A DNA stretch of 64,000 nucleotides from Catalinimonas alkaloidigena (GCF_029504655.1 NZ_JAQFIL010000001.1:5709001-5773000); one strand, 5' to 3'; positions 1-10,232 are shown, counted from the stretch's first letter. The notes: a model not told the origin generated them from the letters alone. A program made the numbers and translations.

Positions 1-1529
1 AAAGAAGCTCCCTGGTAAGGAAAAAAGTCAGTAGAATACTGTGTATTCACTACTGCCAGATCCGCAAAGAAAGAAGGAGTACTGATACCTACTCCACCAG
101 AAAGTACCTGTCGGTCTCTGTCCAGGTTGTCATTCACATACTGCGTAGGATCAGCATACATAGCATAGCCTAAGCGCAGGCGAAAAATATCATACCTGAA
201 CTCTCCTCCTACCTTATAATTGATGACAGACTCCATCACATCGTCAATCTCAATATTTACATCTCCGGTATTAAACTCATTTGAGCTAAAGCGATTCGCT
301 GCGTAATTGATATACTCCACGTCGGCAGTAATAAAACCGTATTTTTCAAAGAAATAAGCAAACCCACCGCTGACTTTAGAAGGCGTAGATAAGGTGTATT
401 CAGAAAAGTTTTGAGGGCTTCTTCGTATTTCTTCAGGCCCTCCTGAATCAAAAGGCTCACTATCATCACTTTCTTGTATACCTAGTACTAATGATTCAAG
501 GTTGAAAAAGTACTCTTCTGTAAGGCTGTAAAAGGTCGGTGTCTTGTAAGAAAAGCCTAAAGTAAGCTCGTTGATGGGGCGGTATACAAAGCCGAGGGTA
601 GCATTGATCCCACTGCCGTCTAACCTCAATGTCTCTTCTAAGGTGACATAATCCACATAGTCAATAGACAACTGATTGTCTACTGGAAAGAAGGGAAAAC
701 CCTCCGCTACATCATCCTGATACTCCTGGGTATAAATGGGTGTTTCGTCAAAAACACTAACCTTTTCGTAGGTGAAGTTTTTGAACCCTATGCTCGCACC
801 AAAATAAAGCTTATCTTTGTAGTTACCTCCATACGCAAAATTCCATTCACTCTGTCTACCTATTTCTTCCACTCGTCCCTCCTGGAGAGCGATAGTACCG
901 GCAGGGATGGAGGCTACATAAGAATCCTGATCATCCGGATAAGCATTAATCAGGTAGTTTTCATAGGCCGCATCTATATAGCGCGGAAAAAAACCTTCGG
1001 CTGCATTGTCCAGCAGAACATCAGCATTATCACCAATGTCATTGGCCTGCAAAGCAAATTCATCAAGCAGTGAAAATGTATTTTCAGCGGGGCCAAAGGT
1101 ATAATTCACATTGTACGAGTTGGTCTGATTATAGGTGATCGCGAATGAGCCTCCTCTATAATCAGCCGGAATAATATCATCCTTGGTATTATTAATTACC
1201 ACACCAAAATTGGATACATTAAAATGATTATCAAACGTCTCTGAGTTAACGCCCAGAAAGTTCGTATTGGTGCGGGCATTCTGAAAATTTGGAGAGATCA
1301 CTGCCTGCGAGCGGTTATAAAATCCTAATCCGGCAGGATTAATAAAAGCTGAGCTCACATCACCTCCGAGGGCAACGCCTCCCCCTCCGATACCCAATAT
1401 TCGGGCTGTGCCAAGGGGAGCATTTCTGCTGATAAGCAGCGCATCTTCAGCAAACTGTGCATAACTCTCTGCTACCAAAAAGGCACAGAAAATAAAGGTT
1501 AATATATAGTGTTTATTAAGATACTTCAT
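1..1529 (-). CDS. Outer membrane protein, OmpP1/FadL/TodX-like, 3' end outside the window
   Basis: The reading frame starts at an ATG complementary to 1527-1529 and stays open to the window edge, so about 509 codons are visible and the C-terminus is missing. The protein opens with a signal peptide (MKYLNKHYILTFIFCAFLVA, cleavage near ESYAQ). A glycine-rich segment follows (GIGGGGVALGGD, then SAFINPAGLGFYNRS), which is typical of FadL/OmpP1-like beta-barrels of Bacteroidota. The rest alternates aromatic and polar residues as in outer-membrane strands. The likely role is uptake of hydrophobic compounds or a related porin-like function in the outer membrane; the substrate cannot be read from sequence. 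A PorV-like barrel is the main alternative. Translation was done by hand, so internal details are less certain than the family call. Confidence 0.72.
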   Translation of the reverse strand, partial: MKYLNKHYILTFIFCAFLVAESYAQFAEDALLISRNAPLGTARILGIGGGGVALGGDVSSAFINPAGLGFYNRSQAVISPNFQNARTNTNFLGVNSETFDNHFNVSNFGVVINNTKDDIIPADYRGGSFAITYNQTNSYNVNYTFGPAENTFSLLDEFALQANDIGDNADVLLDNAAEGFFPRYIDAAYENYLINAYPDDQDSYVASIPAGTIALQEGRVEEIGRQSEWNFAYGGNYKDKLYFGASIGFKNFTYEKVSVFDETPIYTQEYQDDVAEGFPFFPVDNQLSIDYVDYVTLEETLRLDGSGINATLGFVYRPINELTLGFSYKTPTFYSLTEEYFFNLESLVLGIQESDDSEPFDSGGPEEIRRSPQNFSEYTLSTPSKVSGGFAYFFEKYGFITADVEYINYAANRFSSNEFNTGDVNIEIDDVMESVINYKVGGEFRYDIFRLRLGYAMYADPTQYVNDNLDRDRQVLSGGVGISTPSFFADLAVVNTQYSTDFFPYQGAS

Positions 1530-1551
1530 AGGTTATTCAAATCGTATTGAC

Positions 1552-1590
1552 AAAAAAATAGTGTAGTAAGATAACGCTCTCACTACACTA
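1552..1590 (-). terminator. Intrinsic terminator of the Ser/Arg-rich lipoprotein gene
   Basis: A perfect 9-bp inverted repeat (TAGTGTAGT at 1559-1567, ACTACACTA at 1582-1590) is followed on the minus strand by ATTTTTTTG. It lies just downstream of the lipoprotein gene and upstream of the FadL-like gene, so the two are probably separate transcripts. Confidence 0.85.
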
Positions 1591-1633
1591 CATGTTGCCT
1601 TCAAAAAAGGTCTTAAACCTTAATCTTAACTAT

Positions 1634-2917
1634 TTATTCACCGCCTCCGCCACGAGAGCTGCGTCCTCCGCTACTTCTGCTGGGAGAAGAGCTTCTGGAG
1701 GGTGATGAGCTTCTGTTATAGCTTCCGCTGCTCCTGGATGGAGAGTAAGAGCTATTGCTGCGAGAACGGCTGTTATAGCTGGGAGAAGAACTTCTACTGT
1801 TACTTCTTGTGCCATAGTTGCTACGTGAATTGTAGCTGGGGCTAGAAGAATATGTCCTTCTGGAAGGACTTGTACTACGGTAAGAGTTGCTTCTGCTGCT
1901 TCTGGTAGCTTCAGTGGCAGAATATGTTCTGCTACCTCTGCTGGCAGGCGTTGAACTTCTGTATACTCTACTTGACTCAGCAGATCCTGCACTTGATCTT
2001 GAGCGCTTATAATACTCGTTTTGGGTACGGGTATAATCTCTGCTGCTGGTAGTACGAGAATTTCTAATACTGCTGCGGTCAGAAACGGCTGTTGCTCTGT
2101 TCCTGCTGTTGTAAGAACGTCCTAATGCATCACGATTACTTCTGGTATCATATGATGCCCTGCTAGCTCTCTGAGTGCTCCTTCCGGTCGTAGCCAGACG
2201 GCGATTCACACCAAGCTCGTTATTATTGATGATCACTACACCGGGTCGGTTGTAATATCCACCGTAAAAGCCATCATAGAAACCGGCATAATAGCTATTT
2301 CTAAAGCCCCACGGACTTCCATATCCCCAACCTCTGTAAAACGGATCTCTCCAGGGACGATATGCCCAAGCATTACCAAAGCCCCATCCGAATCCAATGT
2401 TGACTCCTACATTCCAGCCCGGGCGACCCCACATGGAAGAGCCCATAAAAGGATCATAGAATGAGCTGTAGAAAGGATCGTAAAATCCACCGTAATAAGG
2501 ATTCCCAAATGAGCTATAGCCCATGGGCGAACCGTAGAAATTGTTCACAACCTGAGGTTGTCTTTCATTTCCCTCGTAATAACCTTCACGATTATAGTCT
2601 TCTACATAATACTCTTCATTCTGCACAGAGTTTTCTTCTACAGGCTGCTGACTTTCAGCATTACTATACTTTGCAATGTACTCAGGGTTAACGTTCTTGG
2701 AGGAATAACTTTGCTGGTCGTAGACATAAGATCCCTGTTGGTACTCTGCTTCTTTAGGCTCATTTAGCTTAGTGAATTCTACTGTATTCCTATCGCTGGC
2801 CGTAAAGTACAAATCATCGTACTCATTTGATTGAGTAAGCTGATCTGAGGTAGCACAGGCACCTAACAGCGTCAATGCCGCCAGACCAATTGCTAATGTT
2901 GTTCCGTAAGTTTTCAT
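1634..2917 (-). CDS. Secreted lipoprotein with Gly/Tyr/Phe-rich middle and Ser/Arg-rich tail
   Basis: The 427-aa protein has a lipoprotein signal peptide (lipobox LLGAC, Cys21). An acidic, Gln/Tyr-rich stretch follows, then about 110 residues rich in Gly, Tyr, Phe and Trp (repeated GFYDPFYSSFYDP-like units). The last ~190 residues are built almost entirely of Ser, Arg, Tyr and Asn and end in SSRGGGGE. The Arg-rich tail is strongly basic, so this may be a cell-surface or matrix protein with low-complexity character; no enzymatic domain is visible. An unusually strong Shine-Dalgarno sequence (GGAGGA, complement of 2923-2928) precedes the start, which is uncommon in Bacteroidota. It is divergent from proS. 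Function unknown. Confidence 0.85.
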   Translation of the reverse strand: MKTYGTTLAIGLAALTLLGACATSDQLTQSNEYDDLYFTASDRNTVEFTKLNEPKEAEYQQGSYVYDQQSYSSKNVNPEYIAKYSNAESQQPVEENSVQNEEYYVEDYNREGYYEGNERQPQVVNNFYGSPMGYSSFGNPYYGGFYDPFYSSFYDPFMGSSMWGRPGWNVGVNIGFGWGFGNAWAYRPWRDPFYRGWGYGSPWGFRNSYYAGFYDGFYGGYYNRPGVVIINNNELGVNRRLATTGRSTQRASRASYDTRSNRDALGRSYNSRNRATAVSDRSSIRNSRTTSSRDYTRTQNEYYKRSRSSAGSAESSRVYRSSTPASRGSRTYSATEATRSSRSNSYRSTSPSRRTYSSSPSYNSRSNYGTRSNSRSSSPSYNSRSRSNSSYSPSRSSGSYNRSSSPSRSSSPSRSSGGRSSRGGGGE

Positions 2918-2989
2918 AAATATCCTCCTATTTAAACTAATACTCTACAATTATTATACGGCAAAGTACGAAAATAGATTTGTAATAAA

Positions 2990-2997
2990 TATCTTTG
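2990..2997 (+). promoter_or_regulatory. Candidate -7 element for proS
   Basis: TATCTTTG fits the Bacteroidota -7 consensus TAnnTTTG and lies 64 nt before the proS start. No TTG -33 element is seen 19 nt upstream, so support is moderate. Confidence 0.5.
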
Positions 2998-3061
2998 CCA
3001 GTGCCTAATATACCATTTTCAGGTAAAAATTCACAAATATAGTACCAACAATAAGCATTTC

Positions 3062-4540
3062 ATGAGTAAAGGACTACCCAAAAGAAGCGAAGATTATTCA
3101 GCCTGGTATAATGAACTGGTTAAACGTGCAGAACTGGCAGAAACCTCTGAAGTTAGGGGGTGTATGGTCATTAAACCCTACGGATATGCCATCTGGGAAA
3201 AGATGCAGGCTCAGCTAGACAAGATGTTTAAAGCGACAGGACATACCAATGCTTATTTCCCTCTTTTTATCCCAAAATCTTACCTGAGTAGAGAAGCAGA
3301 CCATGTGGAAGGATTTGCCAAAGAATGTGCAGTGGTTACGCATCACCGCCTGAAAAATGCCGAAGATGGAAGTGGTGTAGTAGTAGACCCTGAGGCTAAA
3401 CTGGAAGAGGAACTGATTGTGCGCCCAACCTCTGAAACCGTGATTTGGAACTCATATCGTAACTGGATACAGTCATACCGGGATTTACCCTTACTGATCA
3501 ACCAATGGGCCAATGTGGTAAGATGGGAACTCAGAACCCGCCTTTTCCTGCGTACTACCGAGTTCTTATGGCAGGAAGGGCATACCGCACATGCAAACAG
3601 AGAGGAAGCGATTGAAGAGACGGTCCGTATGATGAATGTGTATGCTGAATTTGCTGAAGAGCACATGGCTATGCCCGTGATCAAGGGCATAAAAACTGAA
3701 AGCGAACGTTTTGCCGGCGCATTGGATACCTATTGTATTGAAGCCCTTATGCAGGATGGCAAAGCCTTACAGGCTGGCACCTCCCACTTTCTGGGGCAGA
3801 ACTTTGCCAAAGCTTTTGATGTAAAGTTCGCAACTAAAGATGGAGGACTGGAACACGTATGGGGGACATCATGGGGTGTTAGCACTCGTTTGATGGGAGC
3901 TTTGATCATGGCACACTCCGATGACAACGGTCTGGTGCTTCCTCCTAAGCTAGCCCCTATACAGGTAGTGATCGTGCCCATCTTCAGAAAGCAGGAAGAA
4001 TTTGAAGCCATTTCTGAGAAAGCATTAGAAATGAAAGCTAAACTTGAGCAACTTGGAATTTCGGTCAAGTATGATGATCGTGACACACACAAGCCAGGGT
4101 GGAAATTTGCCGAATACGAACTTAAAGGTGTACCCTTGAGAATAGCGATGGGACCTCGTGACCTGGAAAATGGAACTGTTGAAATAGCACGCAGAGATAT
4201 ACTCGAGAAGCAGACTCATCAAGCCGATGAGAAGCTCCCTCAGATGATACATGACCTTCTGGACACGATCCAAAAAGATATTTACAACAAAGCATATAGT
4301 TTCAGAAAAGAGAGGACGGTACGTGTAGACAGCTATGATGAAATGAAAAAGATTTTGGAAGATGAAGGAGGATTCATCTCTGCGCACTGGGATGGCACCG
4401 CTGAGACAGAAACCCGTATCAAAGAAGAAACCAAAGCTACTATACGCTGTATCCCCCTAAACAGTGAAGGGGAAGAAGGTACGTGTATTTACTCCGGGAA
4501 GCCATCCTCTCAGCGGGTGATCTTTGCCAAAGCATATTAA
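3062..4540 (+). CDS. proS: Prolyl-tRNA synthetase, archaeal/eukaryal type
   Basis: Charges tRNA-Pro with proline in the cytoplasm. The 492-aa protein is a class II synthetase. Motif 2 region: [16 protein letters not shown], then [15 protein letters not shown] and [18 protein letters not shown] later catalytic segment is [15 protein letters not shown]. The anticodon-binding domain begins near residue 300 ([11 protein letters not shown]). The protein ends with the short C-terminal domain and terminal Tyr (IFAKAY) characteristic of the form without an editing insertion. It starts an apparent cluster with nfeD and floA. The start ATG at 3062 gives the usual N-terminus ([17 protein letters not shown]). 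Confidence 0.97.
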   Translation: MSKGLPKRSEDYSAWYNELVKRAELAETSEVRGCMVIKPYGYAIWEKMQAQLDKMFKATGHTNAYFPLFIPKSYLSREADHVEGFAKECAVVTHHRLKNAEDGSGVVVDPEAKLEEELIVRPTSETVIWNSYRNWIQSYRDLPLLINQWANVVRWELRTRLFLRTTEFLWQEGHTAHANREEAIEETVRMMNVYAEFAEEHMAMPVIKGIKTESERFAGALDTYCIEALMQDGKALQAGTSHFLGQNFAKAFDVKFATKDGGLEHVWGTSWGVSTRLMGALIMAHSDDNGLVLPPKLAPIQVVIVPIFRKQEEFEAISEKALEMKAKLEQLGISVKYDDRDTHKPGWKFAEYELKGVPLRIAMGPRDLENGTVEIARRDILEKQTHQADEKLPQMIHDLLDTIQKDIYNKAYSFRKERTVRVDSYDEMKKILEDEGGFISAHWDGTAETETRIKEETKATIRCIPLNSEGEEGTCIYSGKPSSQRVIFAKAY

Positions 4541-4588
4541 TCTTGTATATTGAGGAGTTCACTGCAGGCTCTTCAAAATTTTACCATC

Positions 4589-5080
4589 ATGTGGTTAGCT
4601 ATCATTATCCTGTTGATTATCGGTATTCTACTGATCGTAACTGAATTAGTTTTCATTCCGGGTACTACAATATTCGGAATTGCCGGCTTAGTACTCACTG
4701 CCGCGGGTGTAATTATGGCTTTCATTAACTTTGGTACGGCTACTGGTCTCATCATATTGGCAATTTCTTTCGTGCTCATCTCTGCTTTGTTGATCGTAAG
4801 CTTCAGGTCAGATACCTGGGAGGGTATATCTCTGAAAAGCGCAAATACTGGACACGTCAATGAGGATGTGAAAAACAATCTCTGGAAAGGTGATAAAGGC
4901 ATAGCTCTTTCTGCACTTCGTCCGGGAGGTAAAGCTGAATTTAAAGATACAATAGTAGAGGTGAGCACCTTAGGTCAATATCTTGACGCAGGATCAGAAA
5001 TAAAGATTATTAGTATAAAAGATCATAAAATCATTGTAGAACCAGCGAATACACACCAAACTAAAACTACTAACCAGTAA
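4589..5080 (+). CDS. NfeD-family membrane protein
   Basis: A short NfeD-like protein of about 163 aa. The ATG at 4589 is preferred over an in-frame TTG at 4550, because it starts directly with the first hydrophobic helix ([20 protein letters not shown]). Three membrane helices fill residues 1-75. The soluble C-terminal part (from about residue 85, including [18 protein letters not shown] and [10 protein letters not shown]) matches the OB-fold domain of this family. NfeD proteins are typically encoded next to flotillins and are thought to work with them in membrane microdomains. The floA gene follows after 7 nt, which supports co-transcription and the assignment. Confidence 0.88.
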   Translation: MWLAIIILLIIGILLIVTELVFIPGTTIFGIAGLVLTAAGVIMAFINFGTATGLIILAISFVLISALLIVSFRSDTWEGISLKSANTGHVNEDVKNNLWKGDKGIALSALRPGGKAEFKDTIVEVSTLGQYLDAGSEIKIISIKDHKIIVEPANTHQTKTTNQ

Positions 5081-5087
5081 AACTTCT

Positions 5088-6077
5088 ATGGACGGACTCT
5101 CGCTCATTTTGATCATTGTTGCTTCAATAGTAGCATTTTTCACTTTTTTGTATTTTATCCCACTTAACCTGTGGATCACTGCCCGCTTTTCAGGCGTAAA
5201 AGTTGGGCTACTGGAGCTGGTCTTCATGCGAATCCGTAAGGTTCCTCCTCGTATCGTCGTGGACTCACTTATTACAGCAACTAAAGCGGGACTTGATGTT
5301 ACCTCTTCTGACCTGGAAACGCACTACCTTGCCGGAGGTAATGTGCCTTCAGTGATCAAAGCACTGATTTCAGCTGACAAAGCGAATATCAGGCTTACTT
5401 TTAAGCAAGCTACTGCCATTGACCTGGCTGGCCGGGATGTATTTGAAGCGGTGCAAATCTCGGTGAACCCCAAAGTAATCAATACGCCTGAAGTTGCTGC
5501 TGTCGCTGCCGATGGTATACAACTGATGGCCAAAGCCAGGGTAACGGTTCGTGCCAATATTGCTCAACTTGTGGGAGGTGCCGGTGAAGACACAATACTT
5601 GCCAGAGTTGGTGAAGGGATTGTAACCTCTATAGGCTCTGCCCGCAAGCATACTGATGTACTGGAAAACCCTGATAATATTTCCAAGCTCGTACTACAAA
5701 GAGGCCTGGATGCCGGCACAGCCTTTGAAATTCTTTCCATAGATATTGCTGACGTAAACGTAGGAGACAATATCGGAGCAAAGCTGCAAATTGACCAAGC
5801 CAATGCTGACCTGAAAGTCGCAGAAGCCAAAGCTGAAGAACGCAGGGCCATGGCGGTGGCTAATGAGCAGGAAATGAGGGCCAAGTCGCAAGAGGCAAGA
5901 GCAAAAGTAATTGAAGCTGAAGCTGAGGTGCCCAAAGCGCTGGCCGAATCATTTCGCTCCGGTAACTTAGGTGTGATGGATTATTATCGTATGCAGAACA
6001 TTCAGGCTGATACCGATATGCGCTCCGCCATCTCCGGCGAGGATGATACGCGTGCTAAGAAGGATGATGAAGATTAA
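5088..6077 (+). CDS. floA: Flotillin-like protein FloA
   Basis: A bacterial flotillin that scaffolds ordered membrane microdomains. The 329-aa protein has an N-terminal hydrophobic hairpin (residues 4-30) and the conserved block [21 protein letters not shown]. The SPFH-like core includes [13 protein letters not shown] sequence and [19 protein letters not shown]. An Ala/Glu-rich coiled coil follows ([19 protein letters not shown]), and the tail is acidic ([13 protein letters not shown]). Length and order match FloA (formerly the UPF0365 family). It directly follows the nfeD-like gene. Confidence 0.96.
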   Translation: MDGLSLILIIVASIVAFFTFLYFIPLNLWITARFSGVKVGLLELVFMRIRKVPPRIVVDSLITATKAGLDVTSSDLETHYLAGGNVPSVIKALISADKANIRLTFKQATAIDLAGRDVFEAVQISVNPKVINTPEVAAVAADGIQLMAKARVTVRANIAQLVGGAGEDTILARVGEGIVTSIGSARKHTDVLENPDNISKLVLQRGLDAGTAFEILSIDIADVNVGDNIGAKLQIDQANADLKVAEAKAEERRAMAVANEQEMRAKSQEARAKVIEAEAEVPKALAESFRSGNLGVMDYYRMQNIQADTDMRSAISGEDDTRAKKDDED

Positions 6078-6173
6078 CGCTTGATACATTATCACCCCGG
6101 CCTTTCATCTATCATTCAGCAGTAGAGAAAGCTTCAATCGCTGATTGCTTTTTACCCAACAAAACAAAAGATT

Positions 6174-7604
6174 ATGCTGGCCAGAGTTTTTGCAAAAGGT
6201 GGAATTATCTCTCCCGGTGATTTTTCCAAAGTGCTGGAAATAGCACAAGAATTAGGTTCAGACTATGTGCACCTGGGGGCCAGACAAGATATTCTTTTTC
6301 CTATCCGCATAAGTAATATGGAGAAAGTGGGTGAGCTGCTGAAGCAGTTGCCTCTAAAGTATGAGTACCAGAGTAAGGACCGTGAAAACATCGTGAGCTC
6401 ATATGTTACACTGGATGTGATGCCTTCTACCTCCTGGCTGGCACCACATATTTACCATTATATTCTGGATAGCTTTGACTACGAACCTTCCGATAAAATT
6501 AATATTACCGACCCTACGCAGGGCATGGTGCCGCTGTTTACCGGGAATATTAATTTTATAGCCTCCAATATTGACAATTACTGGTACATGTACATTCGCT
6601 ACTCTGCCTTGGATGCCAAGCCCTGGTGTTGCCCTGATCTGATTTATGGATTTGACCTTGCCAAAGTTTCCCGGGCCATTGAAGCGCTTAAAGCCGTAGC
6701 GAACAAGATTTCACCGGCAGAGATTTACGCTCAGCTCAAGACTAAATTACACTTCAATGCTCGCACGCTAGCGCAACCTCTGGAATATCCGGAAATGATC
6801 TTTCCTTATTTTGAAGGTATCAACCGTGCAGAAAGTGATAAGTACTGGATGGGTCTTTACTGGCGTAATAACCGCTTTACCATCAAATTTCTGGAAGTTT
6901 TCTGTAATCAGTGTCTCAAAACCAATATCGGTATCATCTGCCTTACTCCCTGGAAATCCATTCTGATCAAAGGGGTGATGGAAAAAGATAAGCTGGAATG
7001 GGAGAAAATCCTGGGAAAATACGGCATCAATATGCGCCACTCTTCTCTGGAGCTTAACTGGCACCTCCCGGTAGCCGATCAGGATGCTTTAGAGCTAAAA
7101 AATTACCTGGTACGTGCGCTTGACCAGCAGGACATCAGCACCTACGGACTTTCATTTTCTATCAAGACACAGAAACATGTTGTGCTTTTTACTTCTATCG
7201 TTATAGAGAGAGAAGAAGCTGAAAATGAAGAAGACGCTTACCAGTACAACATCTTATATGCCAAAGATTTTAACCCTAACTTTTTTGAGTATTACTATTA
7301 TGCCCGGGCAGTTAATCGTGATATCATCCCTTCCTTGCTTATTGAGCTAAGCAAGAAATATTACGAGCAGCTCAACACCAAAAAAACAGCTCCTCCTGAT
7401 TCAGAAAAAAGCCAGACTCATCAGGAATCACATAAATTGGTTTTTCAGTGCAGCGAATGTCTGAGTGTTTACGATGAAGCTTATGGAGACACCTTGGCAA
7501 AAGTTCCTGCCGGCACGCCATTTTCCTTGTTGCCCGATAGCTTTAGATGCTCAGTTTGTGGAAGCCCTAAATCTAAATTCAGGCAGGCTGAACTTTCCAG
7601 GTAA
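6174..7604 (+). CDS. Rubredoxin fused to nitrite/sulfite reductase ferredoxin-like half-domains
   Basis: A 476-aa protein. The N-terminus (FAKGGIISPGDFSKVLEIAQ, then YVHLGARQDILFPI) resembles the ferredoxin-like half-domain of nitrite/sulfite reductases. A second, similar segment appears near residues 245-305 (CLKTNIGIICLTPWKSILIK, then NMRHSSLELNWHLP). The Cys-x5-Cys plus Cys-x3-Cys siroheme/4Fe-4S signature is not evident; only CC near residue 160 and CNQC near residue 243 are seen. The C-terminal 55 residues form a rubredoxin iron site (CSECLSVYDEAYGD, then FRCSVCGSP). It is probably an electron-transfer protein derived from a reductase scaffold. Partner and reaction are unknown. It ends 6 nt from the convergent pdxA. 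Confidence 0.8.
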   Translation: MLARVFAKGGIISPGDFSKVLEIAQELGSDYVHLGARQDILFPIRISNMEKVGELLKQLPLKYEYQSKDRENIVSSYVTLDVMPSTSWLAPHIYHYILDSFDYEPSDKINITDPTQGMVPLFTGNINFIASNIDNYWYMYIRYSALDAKPWCCPDLIYGFDLAKVSRAIEALKAVANKISPAEIYAQLKTKLHFNARTLAQPLEYPEMIFPYFEGINRAESDKYWMGLYWRNNRFTIKFLEVFCNQCLKTNIGIICLTPWKSILIKGVMEKDKLEWEKILGKYGINMRHSSLELNWHLPVADQDALELKNYLVRALDQQDISTYGLSFSIKTQKHVVLFTSIVIEREEAENEEDAYQYNILYAKDFNPNFFEYYYYARAVNRDIIPSLLIELSKKYYEQLNTKKTAPPDSEKSQTHQESHKLVFQCSECLSVYDEAYGDTLAKVPAGTPFSLLPDSFRCSVCGSPKSKFRQAELSR

Positions 7605-7610
7605 ACACTC

Positions 7611-8678
7611 TTATTCGTCAGGCATCTGCTCCTGTCGGGCTTTGATTACATCACATGCGAGGTAAAACGCTTCGCGCATGGATACTTCACTAGCTTCTCC
7701 TTTACCGGCAATATCATAAGCGGTACCATGATCGGGTGAGGTGCGTACTACAGGCAGGCCGGCAGTAAAATTTACGCCCTGCTCAAAAGCCATTGTCTTG
7801 AATGCAACCAATCCCTGATCATGATACATAGCCAGTATGCCATCAAATTTCTTGTGCATATTTACACCAAAGAAACCGTCGGCAGGAAAAGGGCCGAAGA
7901 TCAGTTTACCTTCCTCTTTAAGTTCCTGAATCACTGGCTTGATAATCTCCTGCTCTTCTGAACCCAACAAACCATCTTCTCCGGCATGTGGATTGAGACC
8001 TAAAACCGCAATTTTGGGCTTAAGAATTCCAAAGTCCAGCTTCAAGGATTCTTCCATCACCTTCAGCTTACGGCGGACGAGATCGCGGGTCAGGTGGTTG
8101 CTCACCTGGTTGAGTGGAATATGACCGGTAGCGACACCCACACGCAATTGGTCATGCACCATCATCATGAGCATATCTTTAGCCTCAAAGGTTTGGGCAA
8201 AATATTCAGTATGTCCGGCAAATTTAAACTCCTCATTCTGTATGTTATGCTTGTTGATGGGCGCTGTTACGATAGCATCTGTATAGTCATCTTTAAGGGC
8301 CTGTGTAGCTTCTTTCAAAGAGAGCCAGGCTGCTTCACCTGCCTCATTCGTAACTTTACCAGCTTCTACCAGTACCTGCTGCCAGCAGTTGATCACATTG
8401 ACTTTACCATACGCAATCTCATCCATTGACCTGATGGTCATAAAGTTGAAGCTGTCTTCCAGATTAAGGCTTTTACGGTAAAAAGATACTACTTTAGAAG
8501 AACCAAAAATGACAGGTGTCATCATGTTTAGCATACGCTTATCTGCCAGTGCTTTGATCACTACCTCCGGACCTATACCATTGAAATCCCCCAGACTGAT
8601 TCCTATTACCGGAAGCTCGCCTTTCTTTTTCCGCTTGATTTTCTGTGGTTTACTTACTGAAATATCTGTCTTTTCCAT
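7611..8678 (-). CDS. pdxA: 4-hydroxythreonine-4-phosphate dehydrogenase
   Basis: Catalyses NAD-dependent oxidation of 4-phosphohydroxy-L-threonine in pyridoxal 5'-phosphate synthesis. Visible family motifs are GISLGDFNGIGPEVVIKAL, VTAPINKHNI, FAGHTEYFA, the metal-binding region MYHDQGLVAFKTMAF and RTSPDHGTAYDIAGKG. At 355 aa it is slightly longer than usual because of a basic N-terminal leader (KPQKIKRKKKGE). It follows pepA after 5 nt on the same strand, so the two are probably one transcript. Confidence 0.96.
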   Translation of the reverse strand: MEKTDISVSKPQKIKRKKKGELPVIGISLGDFNGIGPEVVIKALADKRMLNMMTPVIFGSSKVVSFYRKSLNLEDSFNFMTIRSMDEIAYGKVNVINCWQQVLVEAGKVTNEAGEAAWLSLKEATQALKDDYTDAIVTAPINKHNIQNEEFKFAGHTEYFAQTFEAKDMLMMMVHDQLRVGVATGHIPLNQVSNHLTRDLVRRKLKVMEESLKLDFGILKPKIAVLGLNPHAGEDGLLGSEEQEIIKPVIQELKEEGKLIFGPFPADGFFGVNMHKKFDGILAMYHDQGLVAFKTMAFEQGVNFTAGLPVVRTSPDHGTAYDIAGKGEASEVSMREAFYLACDVIKARQEQMPDE

Positions 8679-8683
8679 GATCT

Positions 8684-10120
8684 CTATTTCGCCAGTGTTT
8701 TAAGAAACTGATACAAAAGTCTTACGCCAGCACCGCTACCATTTTTACCCTTATAAAAGTCGGGAGTTTCCAGAAAAGCTGAACCTGCGATATCCATATG
8801 TATCCAAGGGTAAGCTGTGAAGTGCTTCAAAAACACAGCTGCGGTGATCGCTCCTGCCATCCTACCTCCGATATTTTTAAGGTCAGCGATATCAGAATTG
8901 AGATACTCGCGGTACTCATCCCATAAAGGAAATTCAACGAGACGTTCGTAGGTTTCGTTTCCTGCGTTTTTTAATTGCTGCTTTGTTTTTTCATCTGCGG
9001 TGCCCATCATCACAATGCCTTCTTTACCCAGCGCCATCGCTGCAGCTCCGGTAAGGGTAGCCAGGTCAATGACCAGTTCGGGCTCGTATTTTTTGGCATA
9101 TACCAGCGCATCGGCCAGTATCAGCCGTCCTTCAGCATCGGTGTTTAGTACTTCTACAGTAGAGCCATCAGAAATGCTAATCACATCACCGGGAGTGATG
9201 GCATTTCCGCCAGGGCGATTATCGGTAGAGGGAATCAGGCCTACCAGATGAATAGGTAATTTATTCTTGACCGTTGCCATAAATGCCCCCGCCACCGCAG
9301 CAGCACCTCCCATGTCCGACTTCATCATCATCATGGAGTTTGAAGGCTTCAGACTTAAGCCACCAGTATCGTAGGTTACACCTTTGCCCACCAGCACGTA
9401 AGGCTTTTTGTTGACTGCTTTATCCGGCTTGTATTCCAGTACAATAAAAGCAGGTGGATCTACACTCCCTGCATTTACCGCCAAAAGCCCCCCCATTTTC
9501 AAAGCCCTGATTTTATCTTTACCAAACACCTCTACTTTGAATCCAAGCTCTTTTCCGGCCTTCCGCAGAGATTTGCTCAATTGTTCAGCACTCAGTGTAA
9601 CTACTGGTTCATTGACCAAGTCACGCGCGTAGAAAGTAGCATCTACAAGCTTACTGACTTCCTCCAGAGCCTTCTTTTTTAAATTAGGATGGATAATGGT
9701 AAGTGCTTCAAATACCCTTGCATCTTTCTCTTTAACAGCGGATTTATATTTGTCAAAGCTATAGCTTGAAAGCAGCAGTCCTTCGCTGAAATCAAGAAGG
9801 GGTTGTACATCTGAAGTAGTGGTAAGCTGAAGGTCTTCCAGTTGCTCACTCCGAATAATATTCGCCAGCTCAAAGCCTTTCTTGCGGTAATACTCACGCT
9901 TCAGATGACTTTCTTGCTCCTCGGCAGGCGCAATAAAAAACAGCATGCGCTCATACTGATTGACGGAAACAAGTCTTATTTTATCCTTCAGCTTCTTTTT
10001 CACATACTGCTTTTCCGCCTCATTTTGGCAGTAGCCTGAAGCCTCCTCCTGGCTGGCGAGCAAGACTGCCAGAGGTGCATTTTTTTTAACTTCTTTAGCC
10101 TGCTTTAGCATTACTGACAT
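8684..10120 (-). CDS. pepA: Leucyl aminopeptidase, M17 family
   Basis: A cytosolic di-metal exopeptidase that removes N-terminal residues from peptides. The 478-aa protein carries the M17 signature NTDAEGRLILADAL and the metal/active-site stretch YVLVGKGVTYDTGGLSLKPS with SDMGGAAAVAGAF. The N-terminal ~160 residues form the variable macrodomain-like part. It is the first gene of a probable pepA-pdxA transcript. It is divergent from rsmA, with 112 nt between the starts. Confidence 0.95.
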   Translation of the reverse strand: MSVMLKQAKEVKKNAPLAVLLASQEEASGYCQNEAEKQYVKKKLKDKIRLVSVNQYERMLFFIAPAEEQESHLKREYYRKKGFELANIIRSEQLEDLQLTTTSDVQPLLDFSEGLLLSSYSFDKYKSAVKEKDARVFEALTIIHPNLKKKALEEVSKLVDATFYARDLVNEPVVTLSAEQLSKSLRKAGKELGFKVEVFGKDKIRALKMGGLLAVNAGSVDPPAFIVLEYKPDKAVNKKPYVLVGKGVTYDTGGLSLKPSNSMMMMKSDMGGAAAVAGAFMATVKNKLPIHLVGLIPSTDNRPGGNAITPGDVISISDGSTVEVLNTDAEGRLILADALVYAKKYEPELVIDLATLTGAAAMALGKEGIVMMGTADEKTKQQLKNAGNETYERLVEFPLWDEYREYLNSDIADLKNIGGRMAGAITAAVFLKHFTAYPWIHMDIAGSAFLETPDFYKGKNGSGAGVRLLYQFLKTLAK

Positions 10121-10232
10121 AAAAAATCTCTTATTTTACGACGCAATTTAACAATGCTTTTTTAATAAAGAGGATTATTGCTCACCTTTCTATTTTAAGC
10201 TTGACAAAGCATAAACCTGAGAAGCTAACACT

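Noticed and set aside
1630..1992. 120-aa minus-strand ORF inside the Ser/Arg-rich lipoprotein gene
   Set aside because: It is a shadow of the repetitive Ser/Arg codons in another frame; the lipoprotein frame has signal peptide, lipobox, SD and terminator.
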